DNA of 64,000 nucleotides from Anaerotignum propionicum (GTDB taxonomy: Bacteria > Bacillota > Clostridia > Lachnospirales > Anaerotignaceae), in NCBI RefSeq assembly GCF_024461735.1, contig NZ_JANGAD010000004.1:124001-188000 (forward strand), read 5' to 3'. Shown in pieces: positions 18,960 to 28,005 of the stretch. The position numbers and the translations under genes are program-made. Below the pieces are notes generated by a model. That model was not told the DNA's origin. It made no database searches and worked only from the letters and a program-made list of their open reading frames with translations. How positions within the stretch are numbered: position 1 is the first letter of the stretch; every line of letters starts with the position of its first letter.

Positions 18960-19949
18960 TTGTATCGCTTTGAGGAAATTTGGGGCAATCAGCGCCTGCT
19001 CCGCCATTTGCGTATGGCGGTGAAACACAAAAAGACCTCCCATGCCTATTTGTTTATAGGAGGGGCAGGGTCAGGTAAAAAGATGATTGCAAATACCTTT
19101 GCAAAATATCTTTTGTGTGCCGCCAATCAGGATGAGCCTTGTGATACCTGTGAGAGTTGTCGGGTATTTGAAAGTGGAAACCATCCCGATGTTATTTATG
19201 TGACCTCTCAGAAAAAAACGCTGGGGGTAGATGAAATTCGCGGGCAGATATTAGAAACAGTGGATATCAAGCCTTATCATTATGATAAAAAAATATATAT
19301 CATGCAACAAGCCCATACTATGACGGTACAGGCGCAAAATGCATTGCTGAAAACATTGGAAGAACCGCCGGAATATGCAGTTTTTTTGCTTTTGGCAGAA
19401 AATACAGAGGCCTTTTTGCCTACAGTTTTATCGAGAACAGTCACTTTAAAAATCAGCCCTCTTTCAGAGGAGGAAATCCACAGATATTTAGTGGAAAAAG
19501 AATTGGTAGCCCCAGAAGAAGGCGGATTTTTTGCGGCTTATGCACAGGGCAGGATTGGACATGGGTTAGAGCTGATAGAGGATACTGCTTTTCGGCAGAT
19601 GCGTGAGGATATTTTAGCGCAAATGAGCCAATTGCAGTCTATGGGATTAGCAGAGGCTTTGCTTTTGGCAAAGGAATGGGAAATTTTTAAAAATGATTTT
19701 CGTTTTTTAGATATCATTGCATTATGGTATCGAGATTTAATGACGGCAAAAGCTTTAAGGGACGAACGGTTTATCATTCAGAAGGATAAAAAAGAATTAT
19801 TATATTCAGCGGCAAAAGAGCCAACAGAAGCTTTGGCTAAAAAATCGGCGGCTGTGACAAAGGCGAAAGAGCGTTTAATACAGAATGGAAATTTCAGGCT
19901 GACCATGGAGGTTATGCTGATGGAGCTAAAGGAGAATAGAACCCAATGA
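18960..19949 (+). CDS. holB: DNA polymerase III subunit delta'
   Basis: Clamp-loader subunit of 329 residues. The AAA+ part shows a P-loop-like GGAGSGKK, four zinc cysteines in CAANQDEPCDTCESC, and the SRC-type arginine motif degenerate as VLSRTVTLKI; LLKTLEEPPEYAVFLL is characteristic of the family. The TTG at 18960 is chosen because AAAGGAGG lies 7 bases upstream; an in-frame TTG at 18939 starts before that site. Its last four bases overlap the start of ricT (ATGA), implying coupled translation. Confidence 0.92.
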   Translation: MYRFEEIWGNQRLLRHLRMAVKHKKTSHAYLFIGGAGSGKKMIANTFAKYLLCAANQDEPCDTCESCRVFESGNHPDVIYVTSQKKTLGVDEIRGQILETVDIKPYHYDKKIYIMQQAHTMTVQAQNALLKTLEEPPEYAVFLLLAENTEAFLPTVLSRTVTLKISPLSEEEIHRYLVEKELVAPEEGGFFAAYAQGRIGHGLELIEDTAFRQMREDILAQMSQLQSMGLAEALLLAKEWEIFKNDFRFLDIIALWYRDLMTAKALRDERFIIQKDKKELLYSAAKEPTEALAKKSAAVTKAKERLIQNGNFRLTMEVMLMELKENRTQ

Positions 19950-20815
19950 TAGAAGTGGTAGGAATTCGATTTAAAAAAGCAGGAAAGATGTATTATTTCG
20001 ATCCTGATGGAATGACATTAACCAAGGAAGATTACGCCATTGTGGAGACTGCCCGTGGCGTGGAATATGGACAAGTAATCAAAGAAAATACCCATGTACC
20101 AGAGGAGACCATTGTGCCCCCGCTAAAAAAGGTTTTGCGCAAGGCTACAAAGGATGATGCTCGCACAGTGGAGAATAATGAGAAAAAAGAGTCTGAAGCG
20201 TTTCAAATTTGCTTGGGACATATTGCCCATTTAGGCTTGGATATGAAGCTGGTGGATGTTGAGATGACCTTTGACCGAAATAAGCTGATTTTTTACTTTA
20301 CCTCTGATGGTAGAGTAGATTTCAGAGAGCTGGTTAAGGAATTGGCGGCGGCTTTCCGTACTCGTATTGAATTGCGCCAAATTGGCGTTCGTGATGAGGC
20401 AAAAATGCTCAATGGCATTGGCATCTGCGGAAGAACGTTGTGCTGTGCTACGTTTTTGGGTGATTTTCAGCCCGTTTCCATTAAAATGGCAAAGGAACAG
20501 AGTCTTTCTTTAAATCCTACGAAAATCAGCGGCATTTGCGGACGTTTGATGTGCTGCTTAAAATATGAAGAGGATGTTTACGAAGAATTAAACAGAAAGA
20601 TGCCTAAGGTTGGCGATATTATTTCAACACCGGAAGGCACCGGAGAAATTCTCTCCACCAATGTGTTGCTTCAACAAGTAAAAGCAGCAGTGAGAAAAAA
20701 AGAAAATGACCCACCTACCATTGCTTTTTATCACGCTGATGAAATCAAGGTAATCAAGTCAAAGAAAAAGAAAAAAGAGGTAATACCTGAGGAATTAAAG
20801 GCATATGAGGACTGA
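19946..20815 (+). CDS. ricT: PSP1-domain protein RicT (YaaT)
   Basis: A 289-residue PSP1-domain protein. In Bacillus, YaaT/RicT with YlbF and YmcA forms an iron-sulfur complex that supports RNase Y-dependent mRNA maturation and sporulation. The two conserved cysteine motifs GICGRTLCC and GICGRLMCCLKYE that ligate the cluster are intact, as is the early VVGIRFKKAGKMYYFDP segment. It overlaps holB by 4 bases and trmN6-like by 11 bases, so it is in the operon. Confidence 0.92.
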   Translation: MIEVVGIRFKKAGKMYYFDPDGMTLTKEDYAIVETARGVEYGQVIKENTHVPEETIVPPLKKVLRKATKDDARTVENNEKKESEAFQICLGHIAHLGLDMKLVDVEMTFDRNKLIFYFTSDGRVDFRELVKELAAAFRTRIELRQIGVRDEAKMLNGIGICGRTLCCATFLGDFQPVSIKMAKEQSLSLNPTKISGICGRLMCCLKYEEDVYEELNRKMPKVGDIISTPEGTGEILSTNVLLQQVKAAVRKKENDPPTIAFYHADEIKVIKSKKKKKEVIPEELKAYED

Positions 20816-21560
20816 TATTAAAATTAACGACTATGAACGGGTGGATGATTTACACCGTGATGGTTATCAAATCATTCAAGACCCCAGCCGTTTTTGCTTT
20901 GGCGTAGATGCAGTACTGCTGAGCAGCTTCACCAGAGTGAAAAAAGGGGAGTGTGTTTTGGATTTGGGGACAGGTACTGGAATTATTCCTATTTTGCTTG
21001 CCGCTAAAACCAAGGGGCAGCAATTTATCGGTCTTGAAATACAGGAAGAAAGCGTGGAAATGGCACTGCGTAGTGTGGACTTAAACGAGCTTGAGGAACG
21101 GGTTTCTATTTTGCATGGGGATATTAAAGAAGTCAGTGCTCTTTTTCATAAGCAGACTTTTGATGTTGTGACCTCAAATCCCCCTTATATGAATGAAGGG
21201 GGCGGTTTAGTAAATCCTCACAGTGCTAAGGCAATTGCAAGGCATGAGATTCTTTGTTCGTTAGAAGATATTGTGGCGGCGGCTGATAAGGTACTGCATA
21301 AGGGTGGCAGATTTTATATGATTCACCGCCCCCATAGGTTGACGGATATTATGGTGCTGATGCGCCAATATAAGCTGGAGCCGAAAAGATTGCGTTTCAT
21401 TCATCCCTTTCAGGACAAGGCACCAACTATGGTTCTTGTAGAAGGAATAAAGGGTGGAAACCCAATGGTGAAGGTAGAACCACCGCTGATTATTTATAGC
21501 GAAGCAGGGAAGTATACCCAAGAAGCATTTGATATTTATTATGGAGAGGGGCAGGCATGA
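20805..21560 (+). CDS. trmN6: tRNA1(Val) (adenine37-N6)-methyltransferase family protein (YabB/TrmN6)
   Basis: A 251-residue class I SAM-dependent methyltransferase. Motif I is LDLGTGTGIIPILLA and motif IV is TSNPPYMNEGG, the NPPY signature of N6-adenine methylation. The order ricT-yabB-rsmI matches Bacillus. The E. coli homologue methylates A37 of tRNA(Val); the substrate here is inferred. Starts overlap on both sides (11 bases with ricT, 4 with rsmI). Confidence 0.9.
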   Translation: MRTDIKINDYERVDDLHRDGYQIIQDPSRFCFGVDAVLLSSFTRVKKGECVLDLGTGTGIIPILLAAKTKGQQFIGLEIQEESVEMALRSVDLNELEERVSILHGDIKEVSALFHKQTFDVVTSNPPYMNEGGGLVNPHSAKAIARHEILCSLEDIVAAADKVLHKGGRFYMIHRPHRLTDIMVLMRQYKLEPKRLRFIHPFQDKAPTMVLVEGIKGGNPMVKVEPPLIIYSEAGKYTQEAFDIYYGEGQA

Positions 21561-22417
21561 AACAGGATATGACAGGAACATTATACCTTTGCGCAACGCC
21601 CATTGGAAATTTAGAGGATATTACGCTAAGAACATTAAAGCTTCTGGAAAGTGTAGATGTCATTGCCGCTGAGGATACAAGAAATACATTAAAGCTTTTA
21701 AATCGTTATGAGATCAAAACACCCATGACAAGCTATCATGAGCATAATAAAATGGGCAAAGGGCCTTTTTTGGTTGAAAAGCTCTTAAACGGTGAGAACA
21801 TTGCCTTAGTTACGGATGCGGGAATGCCAGGAATTTCAGACCCAGGAGCGGATTTGGTAAAGCTTTGCTATGAGGCCGGAGTGGCTGTGACTGTGGCTCC
21901 GGGGGCTTCGGCGGCAGTGGTTGCGCTGGTGCTTTCGGGTTTGGATACCAGAAGATTTGTATTTGAAGGTTTTTTGCCATCGGATAAAAAAGAGCGTCGG
22001 TTGGTGTTGGAAACCTTGGAGAAAGAGCATCGCACTATGATTTTTTATGAGGCACCCCATCGCTTATTGGATACATTGGAAGAGCTTGCCCGAGTGCTGG
22101 GCAGGGATCGTGAAAGTGCTGCCATTCGGGAATTGACCAAGAAATTTGAAGAAGTGCGACGGGATTCCTTAGAAAATCACATAGGGTATTTTAATGAAAA
22201 TACGCCAAAAGGGGAATTTGTTTTGGTTATAGAGGGACTTTCTTTGGAAACGCAAAAAAAAGAGGCTCAGGCTAGCTGGGAAGAAGTTTCCATCCCAGAG
22301 CACATCCAGCGGTATTTACAGCAAGGTATGACAGAAAAGGATGCTATGAAGCAGGCCGCAAAGGACAGAGGGGTTTCAAAGAGAGATATTTATAAAGAGT
22401 ATAAAACCAATGAATAA
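21557..22417 (+). CDS. rsmI: 16S rRNA (cytidine1402-2'-O)-methyltransferase
   Basis: Methylates the ribose of C1402 in the ribosomal P site. The 286-residue tetrapyrrole-methylase-fold protein shows TLYLCATPIGNLEDITLR, AAEDTRNTLKLLNRY, TDAGMPGISDPG, the APGASA motif and IFYEAPHR, all diagnostic. It ends the tmk operon; no GIY-YIG (YazA) gene lies between it and yabB as in Bacillus. Confidence 0.95.
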   Translation: MKQDMTGTLYLCATPIGNLEDITLRTLKLLESVDVIAAEDTRNTLKLLNRYEIKTPMTSYHEHNKMGKGPFLVEKLLNGENIALVTDAGMPGISDPGADLVKLCYEAGVAVTVAPGASAAVVALVLSGLDTRRFVFEGFLPSDKKERRLVLETLEKEHRTMIFYEAPHRLLDTLEELARVLGRDRESAAIRELTKKFEEVRRDSLENHIGYFNENTPKGEFVLVIEGLSLETQKKEAQASWEEVSIPEHIQRYLQQGMTEKDAMKQAAKDRGVSKRDIYKEYKTNE

Positions 22418-22612
22418 ATTGAGATATGAAACATAAAAAGAGATTATGGCAAATCTGTGAGTCTCGGTTGCGGTTTTATTTTTCCGTCGTGGGCAGAATA
22501 AATGAAAATATTCTGTTTGATTTTTACAATGGCTTATTTTAAGCATTTAAACACAAAACGGTAAGACTGCAGCTTTGCAAAGACAAGAAAGATAGAAAAG
22601 AGGTAAGAGGTA

Positions 22613-22996
22613 ATGAGGATGCTGGAAGGCTTTTTGGCGTTAGGCTGGAGAGATGTGTTGCTTGCAGCGTGTATTGCATACATTATTTTTTCTGCAATAC
22701 GACTTTTCCAAAAGCTTTTTGGAAAGCAAGAGGAGGAACTAAGCTTCAAAGTAAAAAACATGGATATGGTTGAGGTCTATGAAAAATGCAAAGAGTTGTT
22801 CCCCATACAAAGCCTTACATTTCATGGGAGGGAGTTTACCCGTGGCATGCGTATTAAGGTGACGACAATCCAGAAAAAGATTATTGAAGGAGAACTGATT
22901 GGGATTAATCGAATTAATCTTATTTGCATACGTACCCACAATCAGATCGTTGCACATCAGATTGAAAAAATCGAAGAAATTATTATTTTAGAATGA
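22613..22996 (+). CDS. Small membrane-anchored protein of unknown function
   Basis: A 127-residue protein with one hydrophobic helix at about residues 14-31 and a soluble basic C-terminal domain of about 85 residues with beta-prone stretches (MRIKVTTIQKKIIEGELIGINRINLICI). No family recognised. The start ATG 22613 is preceded by AGAGGT; a second in-frame ATG at 22619 is possible. It stands alone between the tmk operon and a terminator. Confidence 0.65.
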   Translation: MRMLEGFLALGWRDVLLAACIAYIIFSAIRLFQKLFGKQEEELSFKVKNMDMVEVYEKCKELFPIQSLTFHGREFTRGMRIKVTTIQKKIIEGELIGINRINLICIRTHNQIVAHQIEKIEEIIILE

Positions 22997-23036
22997 AAAA
23001 AAGGCTATTTTCCCTTCAAGGAGATAGCCTTTTTTG
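22997..23036 (+). terminator. Rho-independent terminator
   Basis: AAGGCTAT (23001-23008) with ATAGCCTT (23024-23031), inner CCTT/AAGG, then six T. Confidence 0.88.
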
Positions 23037-23101
23037 TTGCAAAAATCCCCCAAAATAAGGATGGAATAAAAATTTTAACGGGATTTTAGCGGGTGAAGAT
23101 A

Positions 23102-23129
23102 TTGAATTTACTAGGATTGCGCATATAAT
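23102..23129 (+). promoter_or_regulatory. Putative sigma-A promoter of the activase-like gene
   Basis: TTGAAT (23102-23107), 16-base spacer, TATAAT (23124-23129). Confidence 0.55.
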
Positions 23130-23273
23130 GAAATTAAGTAAAGTCATTAATGAAATTTTGTGAAGTGAATAGAAGGAGTCTATTCCACCAAGAAGTGATT
23201 TATGGGAATGAATCATTTAGGCCATATGGATTTTTAAAAAGCAGTTCTTAACCAGGGGTTGGAGGAGAGCAAA

Positions 23274-23300
23274 ATGAAGTCTGAATTTGTTTTTCTATAA
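23274..23300 (+). CDS. Possible eight-residue leader peptide MKSEFVFL
   Basis: ATG at 23274 is preceded by GGAGGAG (23261-23267) with a 6-base spacer, the best ribosome site in the leader, and the frame closes after eight codons. It lies about 150 bases upstream of the activase-like gene. No run of regulatory codons is obvious, so function is unproven. Confidence 0.25.
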   Translation: MKSEFVFL

Positions 23301-23447
23301 ACAAATATGTGTTTTTTAGAACCATGGGCTTTGAGAAAGATAATTTGGCGAGACATACACACCGAATTAGGATTGATATAAAAACATATATGGAAGTGCA
23401 TCGGTTGAAAGGCTGAAAGCAGAAGTATATTGAAGGGGGTTTTACAA

Positions 23448-26400
23448 GTGAAGTATCATGATGGAAGCATGGGCAATACATATAAAATGGGCATAGATAT
23501 TGGCTCCACAACCGTTAAGGTTGTATTGGTTGACCAGGAAATGGATATGGTATTTTGCTGCTATCGCAGACATTTTTCTGAAATCAAAAAAACGGTTAAG
23601 AATATCATACAGGAAGCGAAAGATGAACTGGGTGAAGCTTCTTTTACTGTTATGATTACCGGAAGCGGTGGCGTATCCCTGGCAAAAAGTATTGAAGTAG
23701 AATTTATTCAAGAAGTTGTCGCTACGGCAAGGGCCCTTGAAACAACAGCTCCTTTAACGGATGTTGCCATTGAGCTTGGTGGCGAGGACGCAAAAATAAT
23801 ATATTTTGACAACGGAAACGTTGAGCAAAGAATGAACGGGGTGTGTGCAGGTGGCACAGGCTCTTTTATTGACCAAATGGCAAGTCTTTTACAAACAGAT
23901 GCAACGGGATTAAATGAATTGGCAAAAGGACAGACTGTGATTTATCCCATTGCTTCACGTTGTGGTGTATTTGCAAAAACAGATATACAGCCACTGATTA
24001 ATGAGGGGGCAAAGCGGGAGGACTTGGCAGCATCTATTTTTCAGGCTGTAGTCAATCAGACCATTGCAGGTTTGGCTTGTGGAAAGCCTATCCGCGGTCA
24101 TGTTGCTTTTCTGGGAGGTCCTCTTCACTTTTTGTCTGAGCTGAGAGGCAGATTTATAGAAACCTTGAAGCTGACAGAGGAGACGGCGATTATACCTGAA
24201 AATTCTCATTTATTTGCAGCATATGGTACCGCAGTTTCCTGCAAAGGTGAGGCGAATTTCAACTTTACCTCTATTCTGAAAAAGTTAAATGAAAAAGGGG
24301 AAATGTCGGCAGAGGTAGGCCGCATGGAACCTTTATTTCATAATGAGAGAGAATATGAGATTTTTAAGGAAAGACACGACCAGAACAAAGTAAAAAGAAC
24401 ACCCATTTCTACATATCATGGTGATGCATTTTTAGGAATTGATGCGGGCTCAACTACAACTAAGGTCGCTTTGGTTGCTGAGGATGGAAGCCTACTATAT
24501 TCTTTCTATGCAGGAAATGAAGGGAACCCTTTAGGCGTTGTTACCAAAAGCTTGAATGAAATGTATGACTTGATGCCTGAGGATGTTGTGATTCGAAATT
24601 CCTGTGTAACGGGTTATGGAGAGGGGCTTTTGAAAGAAGCTCTGATGATTGATTTAGGTTATATTGAAACAGTGGCACATTATAAAGCGGCACAGTTTTT
24701 CCGACCTGATGTAGATTTTATTTTGGACATTGGTGGTCAGGATATGAAATGTATCCGCATTAAAGATCATGTGATTGATAGTGTTTTGCTCAACGAGGCT
24801 TGTTCCTCAGGCTGTGGTTCCTTTATTGAAACCTTTGCAAAATCTCTGAACTATGGGGTGGCTGATTTTGCAAAAATTGCTTTGTTTGCAAAGCACCCTA
24901 TAGATTTGGGTTCCCGCTGTACTGTGTTTATGAACTCAAGGGTAAAACAAGCCCAAAAAGAGGGTGCGGATGTATCGGATATCTCTGCAGGCTTAGCATA
25001 TTCTGTTATTAAAAATGCGTTGTTGAAGGTTATAAAAATTGCCGACCCTCAATCCATGGGGAAATCTATGGTTGTGCAAGGGGGAACCTTTTATAACGAT
25101 GCGGTTCTGAAAAGCTTTGAAATGATTAGTGGCAGGCAAGCTGTTCGCCCTGACATTGCAGGCATTATGGGTGCCTTTGGTGCCGGTTTGATTGCAAGGG
25201 ATAAATATGAAGCCGGTTTCCAAACCACGCTGATTACTCAAGAGGCTATGAATACCCTTGAGGTACATTCTTCTATGGCAAGATGTCAAGCGTGTACCAA
25301 TCATTGTTTATTGACCATTAACCGCTTTAACGGGGACAGACGCTTTATAACTGGAAACCGTTGTGAAAGAGGTTTGGGTAAGGAGAAAAATCAGAATCCT
25401 GCGCCAAATCTTTATGAATATAAGCGCCACAGATTGTTTGACTATGAGCCTTTATCAGTTGAAGAAGCAAAGCGTGGTACGGTGGGGATACCCCGTGTCT
25501 TGAATATGTGGGAGGACTATCCTTTTTGGTATACCTTCTTCACAAAGCTGGGATATCGGGTGGTGCTTTCCCCTAATTCTTCTAAAGGTATATTTGAAAA
25601 GGGTATGGAGTCCATCCCCAGTGAGTCTGTTTGTTACCCCGCTAAGCTGGTACATGGGCATATCATGTATTTGATTGAACAGGGTGTGGATATGATTTTC
25701 TACCCAGGTGTGGTTTATGAGAGAAGAGACAGCGTTGCGGCGGATAACAACTATAATTGCCCCATTGTGGCCTCTTATAACGAAAATATTAAGAACAATA
25801 TGGAAGAGCTTCAGGAAAAGGACATTCTTTTTATGAATCCATTCCTAGCCATGGATAAAATAGAGACTGTTTTGAAGCGTTTGACGGAGGAATTCGAGCC
25901 CTTAGGCTGTGATAAAAAGGAAATCAAAGAAGCGGTTTACGATGGTTGGAACGAATGGTCTCAGTTCCGTCGGGATATGCACGATAAGGGAGAAGAAACC
26001 CTGCAATATATGAAAGAAAATGGTATGACAGGCATTATTCTCGGTGGACGCCCTTACCATGCGGACCCTGAAATCAACCATGGCATTCCTGAGCTGATTG
26101 CTGGCTACAACATTGCTGTATTGACAGAGGACAGCGTTGCCCATCTTGGGAAAGCAAAACGCCCCACCGTTGTGCGAGATCAATGGACCTATCACTCCAG
26201 ACTGTATGAATCGGCAGCTTTTGCAACAACCCAGGAAAACCTTGAATATGTTCAGCTGAATTCCTTTGGTTGTGGGCTGGATGCCGTTACAACGGATGAA
26301 GTAAAGGCAATTCTGAATGCATCGGGAAAAATTTATACTGTATTGAAAATTGATGAAGTAAACAACCTTGGGGCAGCACGTATCCGTATTCGTTCTTTAA

Positions 26401-27773
26401 TTGCTGCATTGGAGGACAGAAGAGAAAAAGGTGTCAGCCTAAAAGAAGGGGATGCCAGCCTGCACAGAGTTTTGTTTACAAAGGAAATGAGAGAAAAGTA
26501 CACCATACTTTGCCCTCAGATGTCGCCAATACACTTTAATATTTTGCAGCCTGCAATGCGAGCTTGTGGCTATAATCTGGAGATTATGGAGGCCATGGAC
26601 AGAAGTGCCATTGATACAGGGCTGAAATATGTAAACAATGATGCTTGTTATCCGGCACTGATTACCATAGGGCAATTGATGAACGGGTTGTTTTCCGGAA
26701 AGTATGACTTAAATCGGACTGCATTATTGATCTCTCAGACCGGCGGTGGATGCAGAGCAACAAATTATATTGCTTTGATACGAAAGGCTTTGGAGAATGC
26801 AGGAATGCCAAATATTCCCGTTATCTCTATTAACCCCGTTGGATTGGAGAAAAACCCAGGATTTCAAATTGGCTTAGGCATGATGAATAAGGCAATACAG
26901 GCCTTGGTTTATGGTGACGTGTTTATGAGAGTATTATATCGTACGCGCCCCTATGAAAAAGTGAAAGGCTCTGCTAACGCACTTTATGAAAAATGGAATG
27001 AAAAAGTAAAGAAGGATGTTGCCACCGGAAAATTCCGTACATACGCAGAAAATATCCGAGGAATCATCAGAGAGTTTGATGAGTTGGAATTGCTTGATGT
27101 GAAAAAGCCAAGAGTTGGTGTGGTAGGAGAGATTTTAGTGAAATTCCACCCCACTGCAAATAACGATTTGGTGAATCTCTTGGAAAGAGAGGGTGCGGAA
27201 GCTGTTGTGCCTGATTTGCTTACCTTTGGTTTATATTGCTGTTATAATGCAACACAGAAGGAAAAATATCTGGGGGGCTCTGCAAGAAGCAGAATGGTAG
27301 CGGATATGGTGGCAAAGGTCATTGAGCAATATCAAAAACCTATGATTACTGCCCTAAAAATGAGCAAACGCTTTGATTCCCCTCAAGACATTCGTGAGTT
27401 GGGAAAATATGCGGAAAAGGTTGTTTCTCTGTGTAACCAAACAGGGGAAGGCTGGTTCTTAACGGCAGAAATGATTGAGCTGATTCATACCGGTGTTGCA
27501 AATATTGTATGCACCCAGCCCTTTGGGTGCCTGCCAAACCATGTTGTGGGCAAAGGGGTAATTAAGGAACTACGTAAGCAATATCCTTTGTCTAATGTGG
27601 TTGCCATTGACTATGATCCTGGTGCAAGTGAAATCAATCAGCTTAACCGGATTAAGCTCATGCTGGCAAGTGCAAATAAAAATTTGGAGGCAGTACGCTC
27701 CAACACCTTGAGCAAGTCCCATTCTTTGGAACAGGCAGCATTTCGGGTGAAAGAGGATGAAAGAAGTTATTAA
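23448..27773 (+). CDS. Giant acyl-CoA dehydratase activase-like protein (tandem BadF/HgdC ATPase plus DUF2229)
   Basis: A 1441-residue cytosolic protein. Two BadF/BadG/HgdC-type ASKHA ATPase domains lie in tandem: [10 protein letters not shown] at residue 15 and [10 protein letters not shown] at 330. Each carries the two cysteines that in HgdC hold the [4Fe-4S] cluster (Cys133/Cys172 and Cys452/Cys491), both spaced 39 residues apart. A Cys-rich link (CQACTNHC from 613) leads into a DUF2229 region from about 680 and a long C-terminal HgdB-like region. Activators of this type drive ATP-dependent one-electron reduction of 2-hydroxyacyl-CoA dehydratases, but this fused clade has no assigned substrate and no dehydratase lies nearby. 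GTG 23448 fits AAGGGGG 8 bases upstream; ATG 23469 is an alternative. Confidence 0.88.
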   Translation: MKYHDGSMGNTYKMGIDIGSTTVKVVLVDQEMDMVFCCYRRHFSEIKKTVKNIIQEAKDELGEASFTVMITGSGGVSLAKSIEVEFIQEVVATARALETTAPLTDVAIELGGEDAKIIYFDNGNVEQRMNGVCAGGTGSFIDQMASLLQTDATGLNELAKGQTVIYPIASRCGVFAKTDIQPLINEGAKREDLAASIFQAVVNQTIAGLACGKPIRGHVAFLGGPLHFLSELRGRFIETLKLTEETAIIPENSHLFAAYGTAVSCKGEANFNFTSILKKLNEKGEMSAEVGRMEPLFHNEREYEIFKERHDQNKVKRTPISTYHGDAFLGIDAGSTTTKVALVAEDGSLLYSFYAGNEGNPLGVVTKSLNEMYDLMPEDVVIRNSCVTGYGEGLLKEALMIDLGYIETVAHYKAAQFFRPDVDFILDIGGQDMKCIRIKDHVIDSVLLNEACSSGCGSFIETFAKSLNYGVADFAKIALFAKHPIDLGSRCTVFMNSRVKQAQKEGADVSDISAGLAYSVIKNALLKVIKIADPQSMGKSMVVQGGTFYNDAVLKSFEMISGRQAVRPDIAGIMGAFGAGLIARDKYEAGFQTTLITQEAMNTLEVHSSMARCQACTNHCLLTINRFNGDRRFITGNRCERGLGKEKNQNPAPNLYEYKRHRLFDYEPLSVEEAKRGTVGIPRVLNMWEDYPFWYTFFTKLGYRVVLSPNSSKGIFEKGMESIPSESVCYPAKLVHGHIMYLIEQGVDMIFYPGVVYERRDSVAADNNYNCPIVASYNENIKNNMEELQEKDILFMNPFLAMDKIETVLKRLTEEFEPLGCDKKEIKEAVYDGWNEWSQFRRDMHDKGEETLQYMKENGMTGIILGGRPYHADPEINHGIPELIAGYNIAVLTEDSVAHLGKAKRPTVVRDQWTYHSRLYESAAFATTQENLEYVQLNSFGCGLDAVTTDEVKAILNASGKIYTVLKIDEVNNLGAARIRIRSLIAALEDRREKGVSLKEGDASLHRVLFTKEMREKYTILCPQMSPIHFNILQPAMRACGYNLEIMEAMDRSAIDTGLKYVNNDACYPALITIGQLMNGLFSGKYDLNRTALLISQTGGGCRATNYIALIRKALENAGMPNIPVISINPVGLEKNPGFQIGLGMMNKAIQALVYGDVFMRVLYRTRPYEKVKGSANALYEKWNEKVKKDVATGKFRTYAENIRGIIREFDELELLDVKKPRVGVVGEILVKFHPTANNDLVNLLEREGAEAVVPDLLTFGLYCCYNATQKEKYLGGSARSRMVADMVAKVIEQYQKPMITALKMSKRFDSPQDIRELGKYAEKVVSLCNQTGEGWFLTAEMIELIHTGVANIVCTQPFGCLPNHVVGKGVIKELRKQYPLSNVVAIDYDPGASEINQLNRIKLMLASANKNLEAVRSNTLSKSHSLEQAAFRVKEDERSY

Positions 27774-27784
27774 ATGAAACTTTT

Positions 27785-27832
27785 CGGGGTATCTCAATGT
27801 TCTTTAAAACGGATTTTGGGATACCCTTTTTA
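27785..27832 (+). terminator. Rho-independent terminator
   Basis: GGGTATCTCAA (27787-27797) with TTGGGATACCC (27816-27826), one G:T pair, then five T. Confidence 0.88.
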
Positions 27833-28005
27833 ACGTTTTTCTGTCTAATCTTTTTCAATTGGAATTACCATATCAGCCCTTCCCAAAAGCCATCAGTGAG
27901 GAGAAAAAGTCATCTTTAAATCTTGTTGACAATAAAACATGTGAGAAATTATACTTGTTGAAGAAAAGGAAGCGTTGACCTTAAACTGGGAGGGGTATCC
28001 ACACA

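Larger units (their letters stand above)
23037..23447 (+). other. Long leader region of the activase-like gene
   Basis: About 410 bases without a large ORF. It contains a good promoter (23102-23129), a small hairpin GAATAG (23167-23172) / CTATTC (23180-23185) with AAGGAGT in the loop, and an eight-codon ORF with a strong ribosome site at 23274-23300. About 320 bases of transcribed leader would precede the main gene. No known riboswitch class was recognised. Confidence 0.45.

Noticed and set aside
23037..23447. Riboswitch in the activase leader
   Set aside because: No conserved core of a known class was found; the only items are a small hairpin and a short ORF.
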